DNA of 7,369 nt from Clostridiales bacterium (lineage in GTDB: Bacteria; Bacillota; Clostridia; Christensenellales; Aristaeellaceae): positions 1 to 7,369 of the forward strand of contig DXVG01000086.1 of the NCBI GenBank assembly GCA_019409045.1, written 5' to 3'. Both the position numbers and the translations under genes were made by a program. Of the stretch, positions 1 to 6,249 are shown in pieces (position 1 is the stretch's first letter; each line of letters starts with the position of its first letter). Under the pieces are notes generated by a model. It searched no databases. It worked only from the letters and a program-made list of their open reading frames with translations, and was not told where the DNA came from.

Positions 1-89
1 TCTCCTCTGGAAATCATGGTCTCACGCTCCGCATACACTGTCTGCGGCATGCTATGCCAGAGCGCCCCCCTGTGTGAAAATACATCCAT
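1..89 (-). CDS. Partial CDS, 5' end only; possible TilS-like N-terminus
   Basis: An open frame starts at an ATG at 89-87 on the minus strand and runs off the window, giving 29 complete codons. It begins MDVFSHRGALWHSMPQTVY and ends AERETMISRG at the window edge. A ribosome binding site GGGAGGA lies at 96-102, six bases before the ATG, and the gene begins 28 bases after the ypeB stop with no terminator hairpin between. This supports a real fourth gene of the spoIIR-sleB-ypeB run. The end of the visible peptide (a Val, then a few residues, then MI..G) loosely resembles the segment just before the SGGPDS loop of tRNA(Ile)-lysidine synthetase TilS. That loop would lie outside the window, so the identity is a guess. 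The frame itself is moderately well supported. Confidence 0.5.
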   Translation of the reverse strand, partial: MDVFSHRGALWHSMPQTVYAERETMISRG

Positions 90-117
90 GGCGCGTCCTC
101 CCTTCCGGCGGCGCGGC

Positions 118-1449
118 CTACATCACCAGCGCGCCGTTTTCATCGCTCACCAGCTGCAGTATCTCGCGCTCGGCGCCGGTCTGGGCGTCGATGTAGACCA
201 GGTAGTCCCCGCCCTCGCCGCTCGCGGAGATCTCATAGCACAGGTACTCGTCGGCGTTTTCGGGGATCACGCACAGCCGCGCGCTCTTGGCCGTGAGCCG
301 GCCGCCCAGCCGGGCGAGCGCCTCCTGCTCGCTCAGCGCGGGCAGGGCCAGGTCGCGCTCGACGTGGTTGCGCAGGTACCCGCCCGCCTCCAGGCCGATG
401 ATCGAGCCGTCCTCGAGGGAGACCTGCACCTTGACAAGGTCGGGGTAGAGCGTCACATCGCCCTGCACGGCGGCGAAGTTGACGGTGAGTATGCCGTCGT
501 AGCGGCTGAAGTAGCTCTCCTGCATCCGGCCGTAGCCGCGCGAGGTCAGAAACGCCCGCGCCGCCTCCACGCCCTGCTGGTCGGAGAGGTTCCTGGCCGT
601 CACGTCCGCGTTTGGCAGCATGTAGAGCACCATGCCGCCCGCGCGGGTCACGCCCGCGGACAGATCGTATCCGTTGGCGGTGACCGAGAACTCGTAGCAC
701 GCCACGGGGATGCTGCTCTCGCCCTCAAAGCGAAGCTGCGTCACCGCGTCCGCGCCCAGGAACGAGCGCAGCGCGCGCTCCGCCCCCGCGCGGTCCACGT
801 CCTCCAGCCCTTCGAGCGCGCGGTACTCGGTCTGCCCGGCGGCGTCGGAGAACGGCCCGTCGTAGAGCAGCACAGGATAGGAGGTCGCGGGCTCGGTCAG
901 CGGGTAGAGGCTCTCCGCCCCGGAGGAATCCTCGCCCAGCGCGAACACGTCCTCGCCGCCCTCGTAGCGCGTCAGGAGCTCGCCCAGCCCCACGGCCAGC
1001 TCGCCCGCGGACTGCGACAGCGTGGAGATGGTCTCGTAATCCGCGTCGCCGATCGCGCCGCCGCCCGCCAGCCGGCCGGCCAGCGCGGTGGAAAAGTCGC
1101 CCGCCTGATTGACGAACTTGATCGTGGCCGACACCGCGCCCTCGCCCAGCGGGAGCTGCGCGAGGTTGTCCTGCGCGCCCTGCGACTGCCGGGCGATCTC
1201 GGAAAGCAGCATCTGCTCCTGCTGCGCGCTGCCGGTCACCAGCAGCTTTCGCAGGTTTGCGGCCATGCCCTCCATCAGCTCGCAGGTCTCGTAAAACGCC
1301 TTTTGATACACGGCGCTCAGGCGCGTGCGCAGCGCCTGCACGTCGGAGGCCTGCTTAAAGACGAGCACCGTCAGCGCCGCCAGCAGCGCGCAGGCCGCCC
1401 ACAGCGCCGCGCGCACATAGTCCCTGTCCCTCGTGCGGGATGATTGCAT
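118..1449 (-). CDS. ypeB: Germination protein YpeB
   Basis: The product has 443 aa, about the usual length for YpeB. In Bacillus, YpeB is a forespore inner-membrane protein needed for SleB to be stable and correctly placed, so that cortex peptidoglycan is degraded at germination. One N-terminal membrane segment lies at about residues 12-31, after a basic start (RTRDRD), with the rest expected outside the forespore membrane. A helical region follows (about 35-165). The family motif YPVLLYDGPFSD is at 191-202. The C-terminal half (about 218-435) looks like repeated PepSY-type units, including LVKVQVSLEDGSIIGLEAGG and a final DYLVYIDAQTGAE. The start is set by AGGAGG at 1458-1463, eight bases before the ATG. 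The gene begins 15 bases after the sleB stop, the usual sleB-ypeB pairing. Nothing appears broken. Confidence 0.93.
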   Translation of the reverse strand: MQSSRTRDRDYVRAALWAACALLAALTVLVFKQASDVQALRTRLSAVYQKAFYETCELMEGMAANLRKLLVTGSAQQEQMLLSEIARQSQGAQDNLAQLPLGEGAVSATIKFVNQAGDFSTALAGRLAGGGAIGDADYETISTLSQSAGELAVGLGELLTRYEGGEDVFALGEDSSGAESLYPLTEPATSYPVLLYDGPFSDAAGQTEYRALEGLEDVDRAGAERALRSFLGADAVTQLRFEGESSIPVACYEFSVTANGYDLSAGVTRAGGMVLYMLPNADVTARNLSDQQGVEAARAFLTSRGYGRMQESYFSRYDGILTVNFAAVQGDVTLYPDLVKVQVSLEDGSIIGLEAGGYLRNHVERDLALPALSEQEALARLGGRLTAKSARLCVIPENADEYLCYEISASGEGGDYLVYIDAQTGAEREILQLVSDENGALVM

Positions 1450-1464
1450 GCTCTCTCCCTCCTG

Positions 1465-2130
1465 CTAGACCGCGAAGTGGTGGTTGCCGATGACCGTCTT
1501 GACGGTGCGCGTGCGGATCCATGTATCGCTGGTCTTGTCCGGGTTGTAGTAGTACAGGCAGCCGCCCGTGGGGTCCCAGCCGTTCATGGCGTCCAGCGCG
1601 GCGCGGATGGCGGTGGAGTTGGGCGTGTTGTTGATCGAGCCGTTGGACACGCAGGAAAACGCGCCGTTCTGGTAGATCACGCCGCTGATGGTGTTGGGAA
1701 ACGAGGCGCTCTTGACGCGGTTGAGCACCACCGCCGCCACGGCCACCTGCCCCTTGTAGCTCTCCCCGCGCGCCTCGGCGTAGACCAGCTTGGACAGCAG
1801 CCGGTGGTCGGCGGAGATGATTGTCGCCGACGAGGAGGCGCTGGACGAGCCGGACGAGGACAGCGTCACCCCCAGCGCCGCGGCCGTCTCCGGGCCCACG
1901 CGGCCGTCCACGCTCAGGCCGTTGCGCCGCTGAAAGAGTATCACCGCGTCGCGCGTCTGCTCGCCGTACTTGCCGTCGGCCTCGCCGTCCAGATAGTCGT
2001 ACTGTATCAGCCGCTGCTGCACCTTGCGCACGTCCTCGCCCGAGGAGCCGACCTCCAGCACCGTCGCGCCCAGCGCGCCCGGCAGCAGCATGCAAAGCGC
2101 CAGCAGCAGTGCAAGCGCGCGCCTACGCAT
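1465..2130 (-). CDS. sleB: Spore cortex-lytic enzyme SleB
   Basis: SleB is a lytic transglycosylase that acts on muramic-delta-lactam-containing cortex peptidoglycan during germination and works with YpeB. The 221-aa product has a signal peptide (about 1-21, MRRRALALLLALCMLLPGALG). A peptidoglycan-binding domain follows at about 24-88 (GEDVRKVQQRL, DGKYGEQTRDAV, VDGRVGPETAAAL). A Ser-rich linker lies at about 91-102, then the catalytic domain at about 103-221. The motif YAEARGE (117-123) contains Glu119, which matches the catalytic glutamate of known SleB proteins. GQVAVAAVVLNRV and FPNTISGVIYQ are also family signatures. I prefer the ATG at 2130 over the one at 2136, because GGAGGAGG ends at 2137 and would touch the earlier ATG. 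The start overlaps the spoIIR stop by 8 bases (ATGCGTAG), which suggests coupled translation. Confidence 0.93.
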   Translation of the reverse strand: MRRRALALLLALCMLLPGALGATVLEVGSSGEDVRKVQQRLIQYDYLDGEADGKYGEQTRDAVILFQRRNGLSVDGRVGPETAAALGVTLSSSGSSSASSSATIISADHRLLSKLVYAEARGESYKGQVAVAAVVLNRVKSASFPNTISGVIYQNGAFSCVSNGSINNTPNSTAIRAALDAMNGWDPTGGCLYYYNPDKTSDTWIRTRTVKTVIGNHHFAV

Positions 2131-2668
2131 GCGCATCCTCCTCCCAGAGGCCGCGCAGGAAGCGGCCGATGCTCGAATAGAACTCTATGGGCGCGTCCTC
2201 CCCGGCGAAGTAGGCCTGCTCGTCCAGCACGCACAGCGTGGGGTAGAGCACGCACCACCAGTTGTGCCCCCGGCCCTCGCCCAGCGTGACGCGCAGCGCC
2301 CTGTACTCGCCCGCGGGCACCAGCACCTCGCCGTAGACGCGGTCTGGGAAGGGGAACACGCCGGTCTCCACGCGCACATCGCCCGAGAAGCCCGCCCGGT
2401 AGGCGGCGGCGACCGCGGCCGTGCGCAGCGCGGCGAGGTTGGCGTTCACCGCGGCGTAGGCCGCGTCCGCGTCGCGGCAGTCCCCGGCGATCTCGCGCGC
2501 GGCCTCGAGGCACGCGTCGCGCACGGCGAGCTTGACCGCCTGCTCCTCGGGCGTGTCGCCCGAGGCGACGACGTGCAGCCGCACCATTTCCCCGGCGGTT
2601 TCGGCGTGCGCGCACGGCGCGGCGAGCAGCGCGAGCGCAAAGAGCGCGCAAAGGCATCGACGATACAT
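2123..2668 (-). CDS. spoIIR: Stage II sporulation protein R (SpoIIR)
   Basis: SpoIIR is made in the forespore under sigma-F and exported into the intermembrane space. There it triggers SpoIIGA to process pro-sigma-E in the mother cell. The product is 181 aa. It has a signal peptide (about 1-22, ending AHA). The family block LHVVASGDTPEEQAVKLAVRDA lies at about 31-52. The strongly conserved C-terminal part (about 105-146) contains FPFPDRVYGEVLVPAGEY, ALRVTLGEGRGHNWWCVLYP and a following TLC. The start at 2668 has GGAGG at 2676-2680, seven bases upstream. It is the first gene of the minus-strand run with sleB and ypeB, and its 3' end overlaps the sleB start. In Bacillus subtilis spoIIR is not next to sleB-ypeB. 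A candidate sigma-F promoter lies upstream at 2702-2730. Confidence 0.94.
   Translation of the reverse strand: MYRRCLCALFALALLAAPCAHAETAGEMVRLHVVASGDTPEEQAVKLAVRDACLEAAREIAGDCRDADAAYAAVNANLAALRTAAVAAAYRAGFSGDVRVETGVFPFPDRVYGEVLVPAGEYRALRVTLGEGRGHNWWCVLYPTLCVLDEQAYFAGEDAPIEFYSSIGRFLRGLWEEDAHA
2137..2144 (-). promoter_or_regulatory. Ribosome binding site that decides the sleB start
   Basis: The minus strand reads GGAGGAGG and then directly ATGCGCATGCGTAG. The first ATG (2136) has no spacer from the Shine-Dalgarno sequence, while the second (2130) has six bases. The second is therefore the likely start. The site lies inside the spoIIR coding sequence. Confidence 0.7.
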
Positions 2669-2701
2669 GGCGTTTCCTCCGTTTCGTGGGGTGTTGCTCT
2701 T

Positions 2702-2730
2702 ATCGTCGGCGGTTTTTGGGGGGTTTATAC
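2702..2730 (-). promoter_or_regulatory. Candidate sigma-F promoter of spoIIR
   Basis: On the minus strand GTATA (2730-2726) is followed after exactly 15 bases by GCCGACGAT (2710-2702). The sigma-F consensus is about GYATA, 15 bases, GGNNANANT. The -35 match is perfect. The -10 lacks the second G and one A, so it is only a partial match. Position, spacing and the expected sigma-F control of spoIIR make it plausible. The same box also contains a TATA-like string, so a sigma-A reading cannot be excluded. Confidence 0.35.
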
Positions 2731-2853
2731 GGCTTTTTGCAAAATGCGCGCGGTTTTTGCGCCCGGCGCGCGGCGGCGGGAATTTGCGCGCGGCGGCATG
2801 CGCGCGCCGTCTCCGGCATAAAATGTAGGGAACGCATGCGCAAGAAAGACACT

Positions 2854-2860
2854 GAGGTGA
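2854..2860 (+). promoter_or_regulatory. Ribosome binding site deciding the SSB-family gene start
   Basis: GAGGTGA lies eight bases before the ATG at 2869. An in-frame ATG at 2836 has only a weak purine stretch (AGGGA), and a possible -10 box TAAAAT (2819-2824) would leave almost no leader before it. The downstream start is therefore preferred. No convincing -35 accompanies that -10. Confidence 0.65.
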
Positions 2861-2868
2861 ATGCCGCG

Positions 2869-3582
2869 ATGGAAAACCCCAACAACCGCATGGTGGCCGC
2901 CGGACGGCTGGAGGGCATGCCCGCCTTCAGCCACGAGGTGATGCACGAATCGTTTTACGCGGGCACGCTGCTGATCAAGCGCCTCTCCGGCGCGACCGAC
3001 CGCATCCCCGTCACCATCCCCGGAAAGCTGCTGCCGCCGGAGGAGGACCCCTCCGACAGGCTCATGCTGTTTCAGGGGCAGGTGCGCTCCTACAACAAGG
3101 TGGTCGACGGCGCGGGCCGCCTGATGGTGACGCTGTTTGTGCAGAGCATGTACCCCACGTCGGAAAACGAGACGCTCAACCGCGTCGCGCTCACCGGCGC
3201 GCTGTGCAAGCCGCCGGTGTACCGCTCCACGCCCTTCGGGCGCGAGATATGCGATATGATGCTGGCGGTGAACCGCGCCTTTGGAAAGAGCGACTACATC
3301 CCCTGCATCGCCTGGGGCCGCAACGCGCAGTACGCCGCGCGCTTCCATGTGGGAGATCAGCTGCGGCTCACCGGGCGATTGCAGTCGCGCGAGTATCAGA
3401 AGCTGATGGAAAACGGCGAGTATGTGACGCGCAGCGCCTACGAGGTCTCCGCCTTCACGCTGGAGGCCACCGACGCCACGCCGGACTTCTCCGCGCAGCC
3501 GGTGGACGCTCGGCTGGAGTTCGAGCGCCTGCGCATGCAGCGCGCCGCGCAGGCCGAGCCCGCCGAGGCGCGCGAAGGTTGA
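2869..3582 (+). CDS. Clostridial tandem OB-fold single-strand DNA-binding protein
   Basis: The 237-aa product resembles a family annotated in Clostridia as single-stranded DNA-binding protein, but it is longer than canonical SSB (about 150-180 aa). Two OB-fold-like segments are visible. The first, about 7-94, has FSHEVMHESFYAGTLLIKRL, RIPVTIP and LFQGQVRSYNKVVDG. The second, about 103-199, has LNRVALTGALCKPPVYRSTP, FGREICDMMLAVNRAF, DYIPCIAWGRNAQYA, GRLQSREYQKL and AYEVSAFTLE. The second segment carries the standard SSB pattern of a core ending in GR.QSREY. The tail (about 200-237) is charged and Ala/Glu-rich and lacks the acidic DDIPF-type tip that canonical SSB uses to bind partners. The stop codon (3580-3582) lies inside the -35 box of the thioesterase promoter. 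A role in DNA replication or repair is inferred from the fold only. Confidence 0.85.
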   Translation: MENPNNRMVAAGRLEGMPAFSHEVMHESFYAGTLLIKRLSGATDRIPVTIPGKLLPPEEDPSDRLMLFQGQVRSYNKVVDGAGRLMVTLFVQSMYPTSENETLNRVALTGALCKPPVYRSTPFGREICDMMLAVNRAFGKSDYIPCIAWGRNAQYAARFHVGDQLRLTGRLQSREYQKLMENGEYVTRSAYEVSAFTLEATDATPDFSAQPVDARLEFERLRMQRAAQAEPAEAREG

Positions 3583-3607
3583 CAAGCCCCGCAAATCGTT
3601 ATACAAT
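3579..3607 (+). promoter_or_regulatory. Sigma-A-type promoter of the thioesterase gene
   Basis: TTGACA (3579-3584) is a perfect -35 box. After 17 bases comes TACAAT (3602-3607), a five-of-six match to the -10 consensus. Transcription should start near 3614, about 40 bases before the thioesterase ATG. The -35 box overlaps the TGA stop of the upstream gene. The short stretch is AT-rich compared with its surroundings. Confidence 0.8.
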
Positions 3608-3616
3608 AATAGCGAA

Positions 3617-3637
3617 CGGGCGCAAAAAAGGCGCCCG
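3617..3637 (+). promoter_or_regulatory. Perfect stem-loop in the thioesterase 5' leader
   Basis: CGGGCGC (3617-3623), a loop AAAAAAG and GCGCCCG (3631-3637) form a 7-bp all-GC stem. It begins a few bases after the predicted transcription start and ends two bases before the Shine-Dalgarno GGGAGGGG (3640-3647). No T run follows, so it does not look like a terminator. It may stabilise the 5' end of the mRNA or affect ribosome access. Confidence 0.55.
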
Positions 3638-3653
3638 CCGGGAGGGGCGAGCG

Positions 3654-4385
3654 ATGCAAAAGACGTATGCGTGCGAAATCCAGCTGCGCACGCGCGACTG
3701 CGACATGCTGGGCCTGTGGAAGCCGAGCGCGGTGCTGGAGGCGATGCAGGACGCGGCGGGCATGCACTCCACCGCGCTGGGGTGCGGGCGCGAGACGCTC
3801 GTGCGCAGCGGCCTGGTATGGGTCATCACGCGCTGCGAAATGCGCTTTGACGCGCTCCCGCGCGTGCTCGAGAGCGTGCGCATAGAGACGTTTCCCATGC
3901 CGCTGCGCCACTGGTTTTTCCCCCGCCACTTCATCTTTCGGGACGAGGCGGGCGGCGAACTGGGCGCGGCGAGCACGCTGTGGGTGCTGTTCGACCTGAA
4001 AAACCGCCGCATGGCCGAGCCGGGCGAGGTGGCAAAGTGCATCCCCGACAATTCCGACCTCACGCCGCCGCTGGGCGCGCCGCGCATGCCGCGAAGGCTC
4101 TCCGGCGCGTGCGCACAGAGCGCGCGGCTGCCCGTGTTTTCGGAGATCGACGTCAACGGCCACGTCAACAACGCCCGCTATGCGGACTGGCTGTGCGACG
4201 CGCTGGGCATGGAGACCATGCGGGAGTACCGCGTGGAGACGATGCAGATCAGCTTCGCCTCGGAGATACTCCCCGGCGAGGAGATGACGCTCGAGCTCGC
4301 GCGCGAGGGCCTCTCCTATTACTTCGTCGGCTCGCGCGATCAGAAGGCGCACTTCGAGATCGGCGGGACGCTCGCGCGGCGCTGA
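3654..4385 (+). CDS. Acyl-ACP thioesterase (FatA/FatB-like)
   Basis: The 243-aa product fits bacterial acyl-ACP thioesterases of the plant FatA/FatB type. These cytosolic enzymes hydrolyse acyl-ACP to release free fatty acids. A double hotdog fold is expected. The N-terminal half (about 1-125) has RTRDCDMLGLWKPSAVLEAM, LVWVITRCEMRF and STLWVLFDLKNRR. The C-terminal half (about 150-243) has FSEIDVNGHVNNARYADWL, in which Asp166, Asn168 and His170 match the D-x-N-x-H catalytic pattern known from plant FatB. The start is set by GGGAGGGG, six bases before the ATG. Its own promoter and leader stem-loop suggest independent expression, and the hairpin at 4399-4433 probably ends the transcript. No fatty-acid synthesis genes are nearby, so the chain length used and the physiological role cannot be read from context. 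Confidence 0.9.
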   Translation: MQKTYACEIQLRTRDCDMLGLWKPSAVLEAMQDAAGMHSTALGCGRETLVRSGLVWVITRCEMRFDALPRVLESVRIETFPMPLRHWFFPRHFIFRDEAGGELGAASTLWVLFDLKNRRMAEPGEVAKCIPDNSDLTPPLGAPRMPRRLSGACAQSARLPVFSEIDVNGHVNNARYADWLCDALGMETMREYRVETMQISFASEILPGEEMTLELAREGLSYYFVGSRDQKAHFEIGGTLARR

Positions 4386-4398
4386 CGCGCGGGAAGCA

Positions 4399-4433
4399 GA
4401 AATCACCTCCGAACGCAGGACGGAGGTGATTTC
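4399..4433 (+). terminator. Hairpin after the thioesterase gene, likely terminator
   Basis: A perfect 13-bp stem GAAATCACCTCCG / CGGAGGTGATTTC with a 9-base loop begins 13 bases after the thioesterase stop. The T run after the stem is short (TTTC), so termination may be weak. The arm is a variant of the hairpin core inside the neighbouring repeats. The preceding GGGAAGCAG also resembles the AGGAAGCAA that leads into those hairpins, so this is probably a diverged member of the same family. Confidence 0.6.
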
Positions 4434-4438
4434 AGGAT

Positions 4439-4453
4439 GTTGACAAAGTCAAC
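4439..4453. repeat. Short palindrome GTTGAC-AAA-GTCAAC
   Basis: Two perfect 6-base arms flank a 3-base centre, directly between the 4399-4433 hairpin and the first repeat element. The segment 4440-4494 matches the reverse complement of 7134-7188 at 50 of 55 positions, but the palindrome itself is lost in that second copy. Confidence 0.5.
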
Positions 4454-4494
4454 AGACTGCCAGGGCGTTGAGAAAGCCCGCAAGACAAGGAAGC

Positions 4495-4565
4495 GAGCTT
4501 GCAAACAAGGGAGCTTACTTAGACGTAAGTGACCGCAGTTTGCAAGCGATGCTGACGCAGGAAGC
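4495..4565. repeat. 71-bp module inside E1 with its own inverted repeat
   Basis: The module is bounded by direct repeats AGGAAGC (4488-4494 and 4559-4565). It contains perfect 10-bp arms GCTTGCAAAC (4497-4506) and GTTTGCAAGC (4538-4547), with a smaller CTTAC/GTAAG dyad (4514-4518, 4525-4529) in the loop. The module is absent from E2 and present in E3, where one arm reads GCCTGCAAAC, which still pairs as G-U in one of the two possible RNAs. Confidence 0.7.
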
Positions 4566-4607
4566 AAAAATCACTTCCGCTTCTTTTCTTTCGGAAGTGA
4601 TTTTTGC
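4564..4607. terminator. E1 core stem-loop, possible bidirectional terminator
   Basis: GCAAAAATCACTTCCG and CGGAAGTGATTTTTGC form a perfect 16-bp stem around a 12-base pyrimidine-rich loop. Both strands end the stem in ATTTTTGC, so five U residues would close the hairpin in either RNA. It lies between a plus-strand and a minus-strand gene, where a two-way terminator is useful. The same stem recurs at 7092-7135 and 7244-7287. Confidence 0.55.
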
Positions 4608-4632
4608 GTTTGGGGGCTTTGTCAGCGCTCTG

Positions 4633-4664
4633 AAATCACCTCCGAACGCAGGCGGAGGTGATTT
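4633..4664. terminator. Terminator hairpin between convergent genes
   Basis: A perfect 12-bp stem AAATCACCTCCG / CGGAGGTGATTT with an 8-base loop. On the plus strand it runs into six T residues (4662-4667), a typical intrinsic terminator. On the minus strand it lies 28 bases after the stop of the ABC exporter membrane gene, but the U run there is only ATTTC. It directly abuts the right end of E1. Downstream GTGCTTCGGGGCTTT echoes the GCGTTTGGGGGCTTT found after the E1 stem. Confidence 0.7.
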
Positions 4665-4692
4665 TTTGTGCTTCGGGGCTTTCCGGGCGCGG

Positions 4693-6249
4693 TCAGGCGT
4701 CGTTGAGCTCCGCGCATTGCAGCATGTTGCGGCACAAAAAGAGCACAAGCAGCGACATGGGCGCGTTGAGCAGCGCCAGCGCCGCGTAGCAGAGCGCCTC
4801 GCAGTGGCCCAGCGCGAAAAGCGCCAGCGCCGCCGCCGCGCCCGGGAGCGCGATGAGCAGCATCAGCAGAAGGTAGAACAGCATCGTCAGAAACTTGGAG
4901 GACACCCCGCCGAACAGCCGCATCTCCGCCACGGTGTCGGCGTTGTAGACCAGCGTGAACGACCAGCGCGCCAGCACCAGCGCCGCGATCGTCCACGCGT
5001 CCAGCGACAGGAGCAGCCCCGCAGGCACGAACACCACCAGCGACTCCGTGAGCCCGCCCAGCAGGCTCTGGCGCAGCGCCGCCAGCAGCTTGGCAAAGGA
5101 GCTTTCGGGGATCAGGTAGATGTAGGGCCGGGTCAGCTCGCGGCCAAAGCGTGAGAGCGCCTCGGAAAACATCTGCAAATACACGGCCATGAGGAACACC
5201 GGCAGCGCCCCGACGTCGCGCATGAAGAACGCAAAGCCGACGACGATGACGGCAAACACCAGCGAAGTGGGCGTAAGCAGGTAGCGCCGCGCGCGGCGGT
5301 CCTCGACGCGGTGCTTGTAAAACAGCGCGCCCGCGCCCCAGCCGCCGCCCAGGCCGGTCCTGCCCAGCTTGACGTTGGCCGGCGCGCTGTCGGCCACGCG
5401 GCCCTCCTTCTGGGCGGTGATGGCCGAGTGGGAGACCTCCGCCGTGCGCAGCACGTCCTCGTAGTAGTCATGGTCATAGCGGGCGATGAGCACCACCACG
5501 GCGAGCAGAAACGCCGCGGTTATCCCCGCGTAGAGCGCGAACATGGCCGCATCGCCCGTCATCGCGCCGCGAAGCATGCCCGCCGTCCAGCCCACCACGG
5601 GCATGAGGCGAAACAGCGGCGTATCTGCGGCATTGACCAGCGAGGCGAGCGTCAGCCCGCCGCCCAGCGCCGCGCGCGCCACCACCGCCAGCAGGAAGGC
5701 GGCCGGCACGCCGTAGATGAGGCACTTGGCGATCGTGCGGCGGCGGGGGCTGGCGCTTGTGAGCGAATAGGCCGCCATGGCCACCACCTGCGCAAGGAAC
5801 ACGCTCACGCCGTAGAGCGCCACGATGAGGATGAGCACGCCCGCGCCCACGCCGTAGACAGAGCGCAGCCAGCCGTATTGAAACAGCAGAAACAGGCTCA
5901 GAAGCAGCGACGCCCCGAGCTGGCGAAACAGCCCGTAGTAGAGCACCGAGCGCGGGCGGATGGGCGCGGGGAAGAGCAGGTTCACGTCCGCGAGCGAGAA
6001 CATGCTCGCGCCGTTTTTGAAGCCCGCATTGACGAGAATGACGAACATCAGGCCGTAAAACGCCCCGGCCAGCGCCGGAAGCTCGCGCGCGTCGCGCGCC
6101 TCGGCCTGCGCCTCGCCGCCGCCCAGCAGCACCACGCCAAACAGCGCGATCATCACGAGCAGATAGACGAGCCGCGCGGGCTTTCGCACCAGCAGGCGAA
6201 GCTGCGCCTTCAGCCGCGCGAACACGAGATACGTCAGCGCGCCCCTCAT
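4693..6249 (-). CDS. ABC exporter membrane subunit (putative ABC exporter family)
   Basis: The 518-aa product is a polytopic membrane protein. Hydrophobic segments lie at about 28-46, 60-76, 103-124, 134-162, 174-192, 236-256, 327-343, 348-364, 393-414, 418-434, 455-479 and 484-506, so roughly twelve spans. The N-terminus is basic (VFARLKAQLRLLVRKPARL). A large hydrophilic stretch (about 257-325, from ARYDHDYYEDVLRTAEVSHS to FYKHRVEDRRARRYLL) separates two halves and is probably cytoplasmic. This resembles the Pfam family called putative ABC exporter. The substrate is unknown. The ATG overlaps the stop of the ATPase gene as ATGA, and AAGGAGG (6257-6263) lies seven bases upstream, so translation is coupled and both proteins should form one transporter. 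Hairpins lie beyond its stop at 4633-4664 and 4564-4607. Confidence 0.85.
   Translation of the reverse strand: MRGALTYLVFARLKAQLRLLVRKPARLVYLLVMIALFGVVLLGGGEAQAEARDARELPALAGAFYGLMFVILVNAGFKNGASMFSLADVNLLFPAPIRPRSVLYYGLFRQLGASLLLSLFLLFQYGWLRSVYGVGAGVLILIVALYGVSVFLAQVVAMAAYSLTSASPRRRTIAKCLIYGVPAAFLLAVVARAALGGGLTLASLVNAADTPLFRLMPVVGWTAGMLRGAMTGDAAMFALYAGITAAFLLAVVVLIARYDHDYYEDVLRTAEVSHSAITAQKEGRVADSAPANVKLGRTGLGGGWGAGALFYKHRVEDRRARRYLLTPTSLVFAVIVVGFAFFMRDVGALPVFLMAVYLQMFSEALSRFGRELTRPYIYLIPESSFAKLLAALRQSLLGGLTESLVVFVPAGLLLSLDAWTIAALVLARWSFTLVYNADTVAEMRLFGGVSSKFLTMLFYLLLMLLIALPGAAAALALFALGHCEALCYAALALLNAPMSLLVLFLCRNMLQCAELNDA

Larger units (their letters stand above)
4460..4632. repeat. Repeat element E1 (long form), MITE/REP-like
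   Basis: A 173-bp element between convergent genes. The left end CCAGGGCGTTGAGAAAGCCC and the inverted right end (CAGAGCGCTGACAAAGCCCC) form imperfect terminal inverted repeats of about 19 bp. Inside are a 71-bp module (4495-4565) and a perfect 16-bp stem-loop (4564-4607). Positions 4486-4633 match the reverse complement of 7218-7365 with six mismatches in 148 bases and no gaps, about 96%. It is visibly less GC-rich than the flanking genes. It encodes no transposase and no clear target-site duplication is seen. The open frames through it run on both strands and depend on the repeat, so I treat it as non-coding. Confidence 0.8.

Noticed and set aside
16..1443. Long plus-strand frame (about 475 codons) opposite ypeB
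   Set aside because: It is antisense to a well-recognised ypeB, is Arg/Ala/His-rich without family features, and is the expected shadow frame of GC-rich coding DNA.
1444..2821. Plus-strand frames opposite sleB and spoIIR
   Set aside because: Low-complexity Ala/Arg-rich products with no convincing ribosome binding sites, opposite clearly conserved genes.
2686..2868. Upstream extension of the SSB-family gene from an earlier ATG
   Set aside because: The extension is Arg-rich and unlike the family, and the best Shine-Dalgarno serves the ATG at 2869.
2725..3606. Minus-strand frame opposite the SSB-family gene
   Set aside because: Shadow frame; the plus-strand product matches a known family along its length.
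4386..4692. Integron attC site or tRNA gene
   Set aside because: The dyads do not fit attC core-site spacing, no integrase is present, and no cloverleaf can be drawn.
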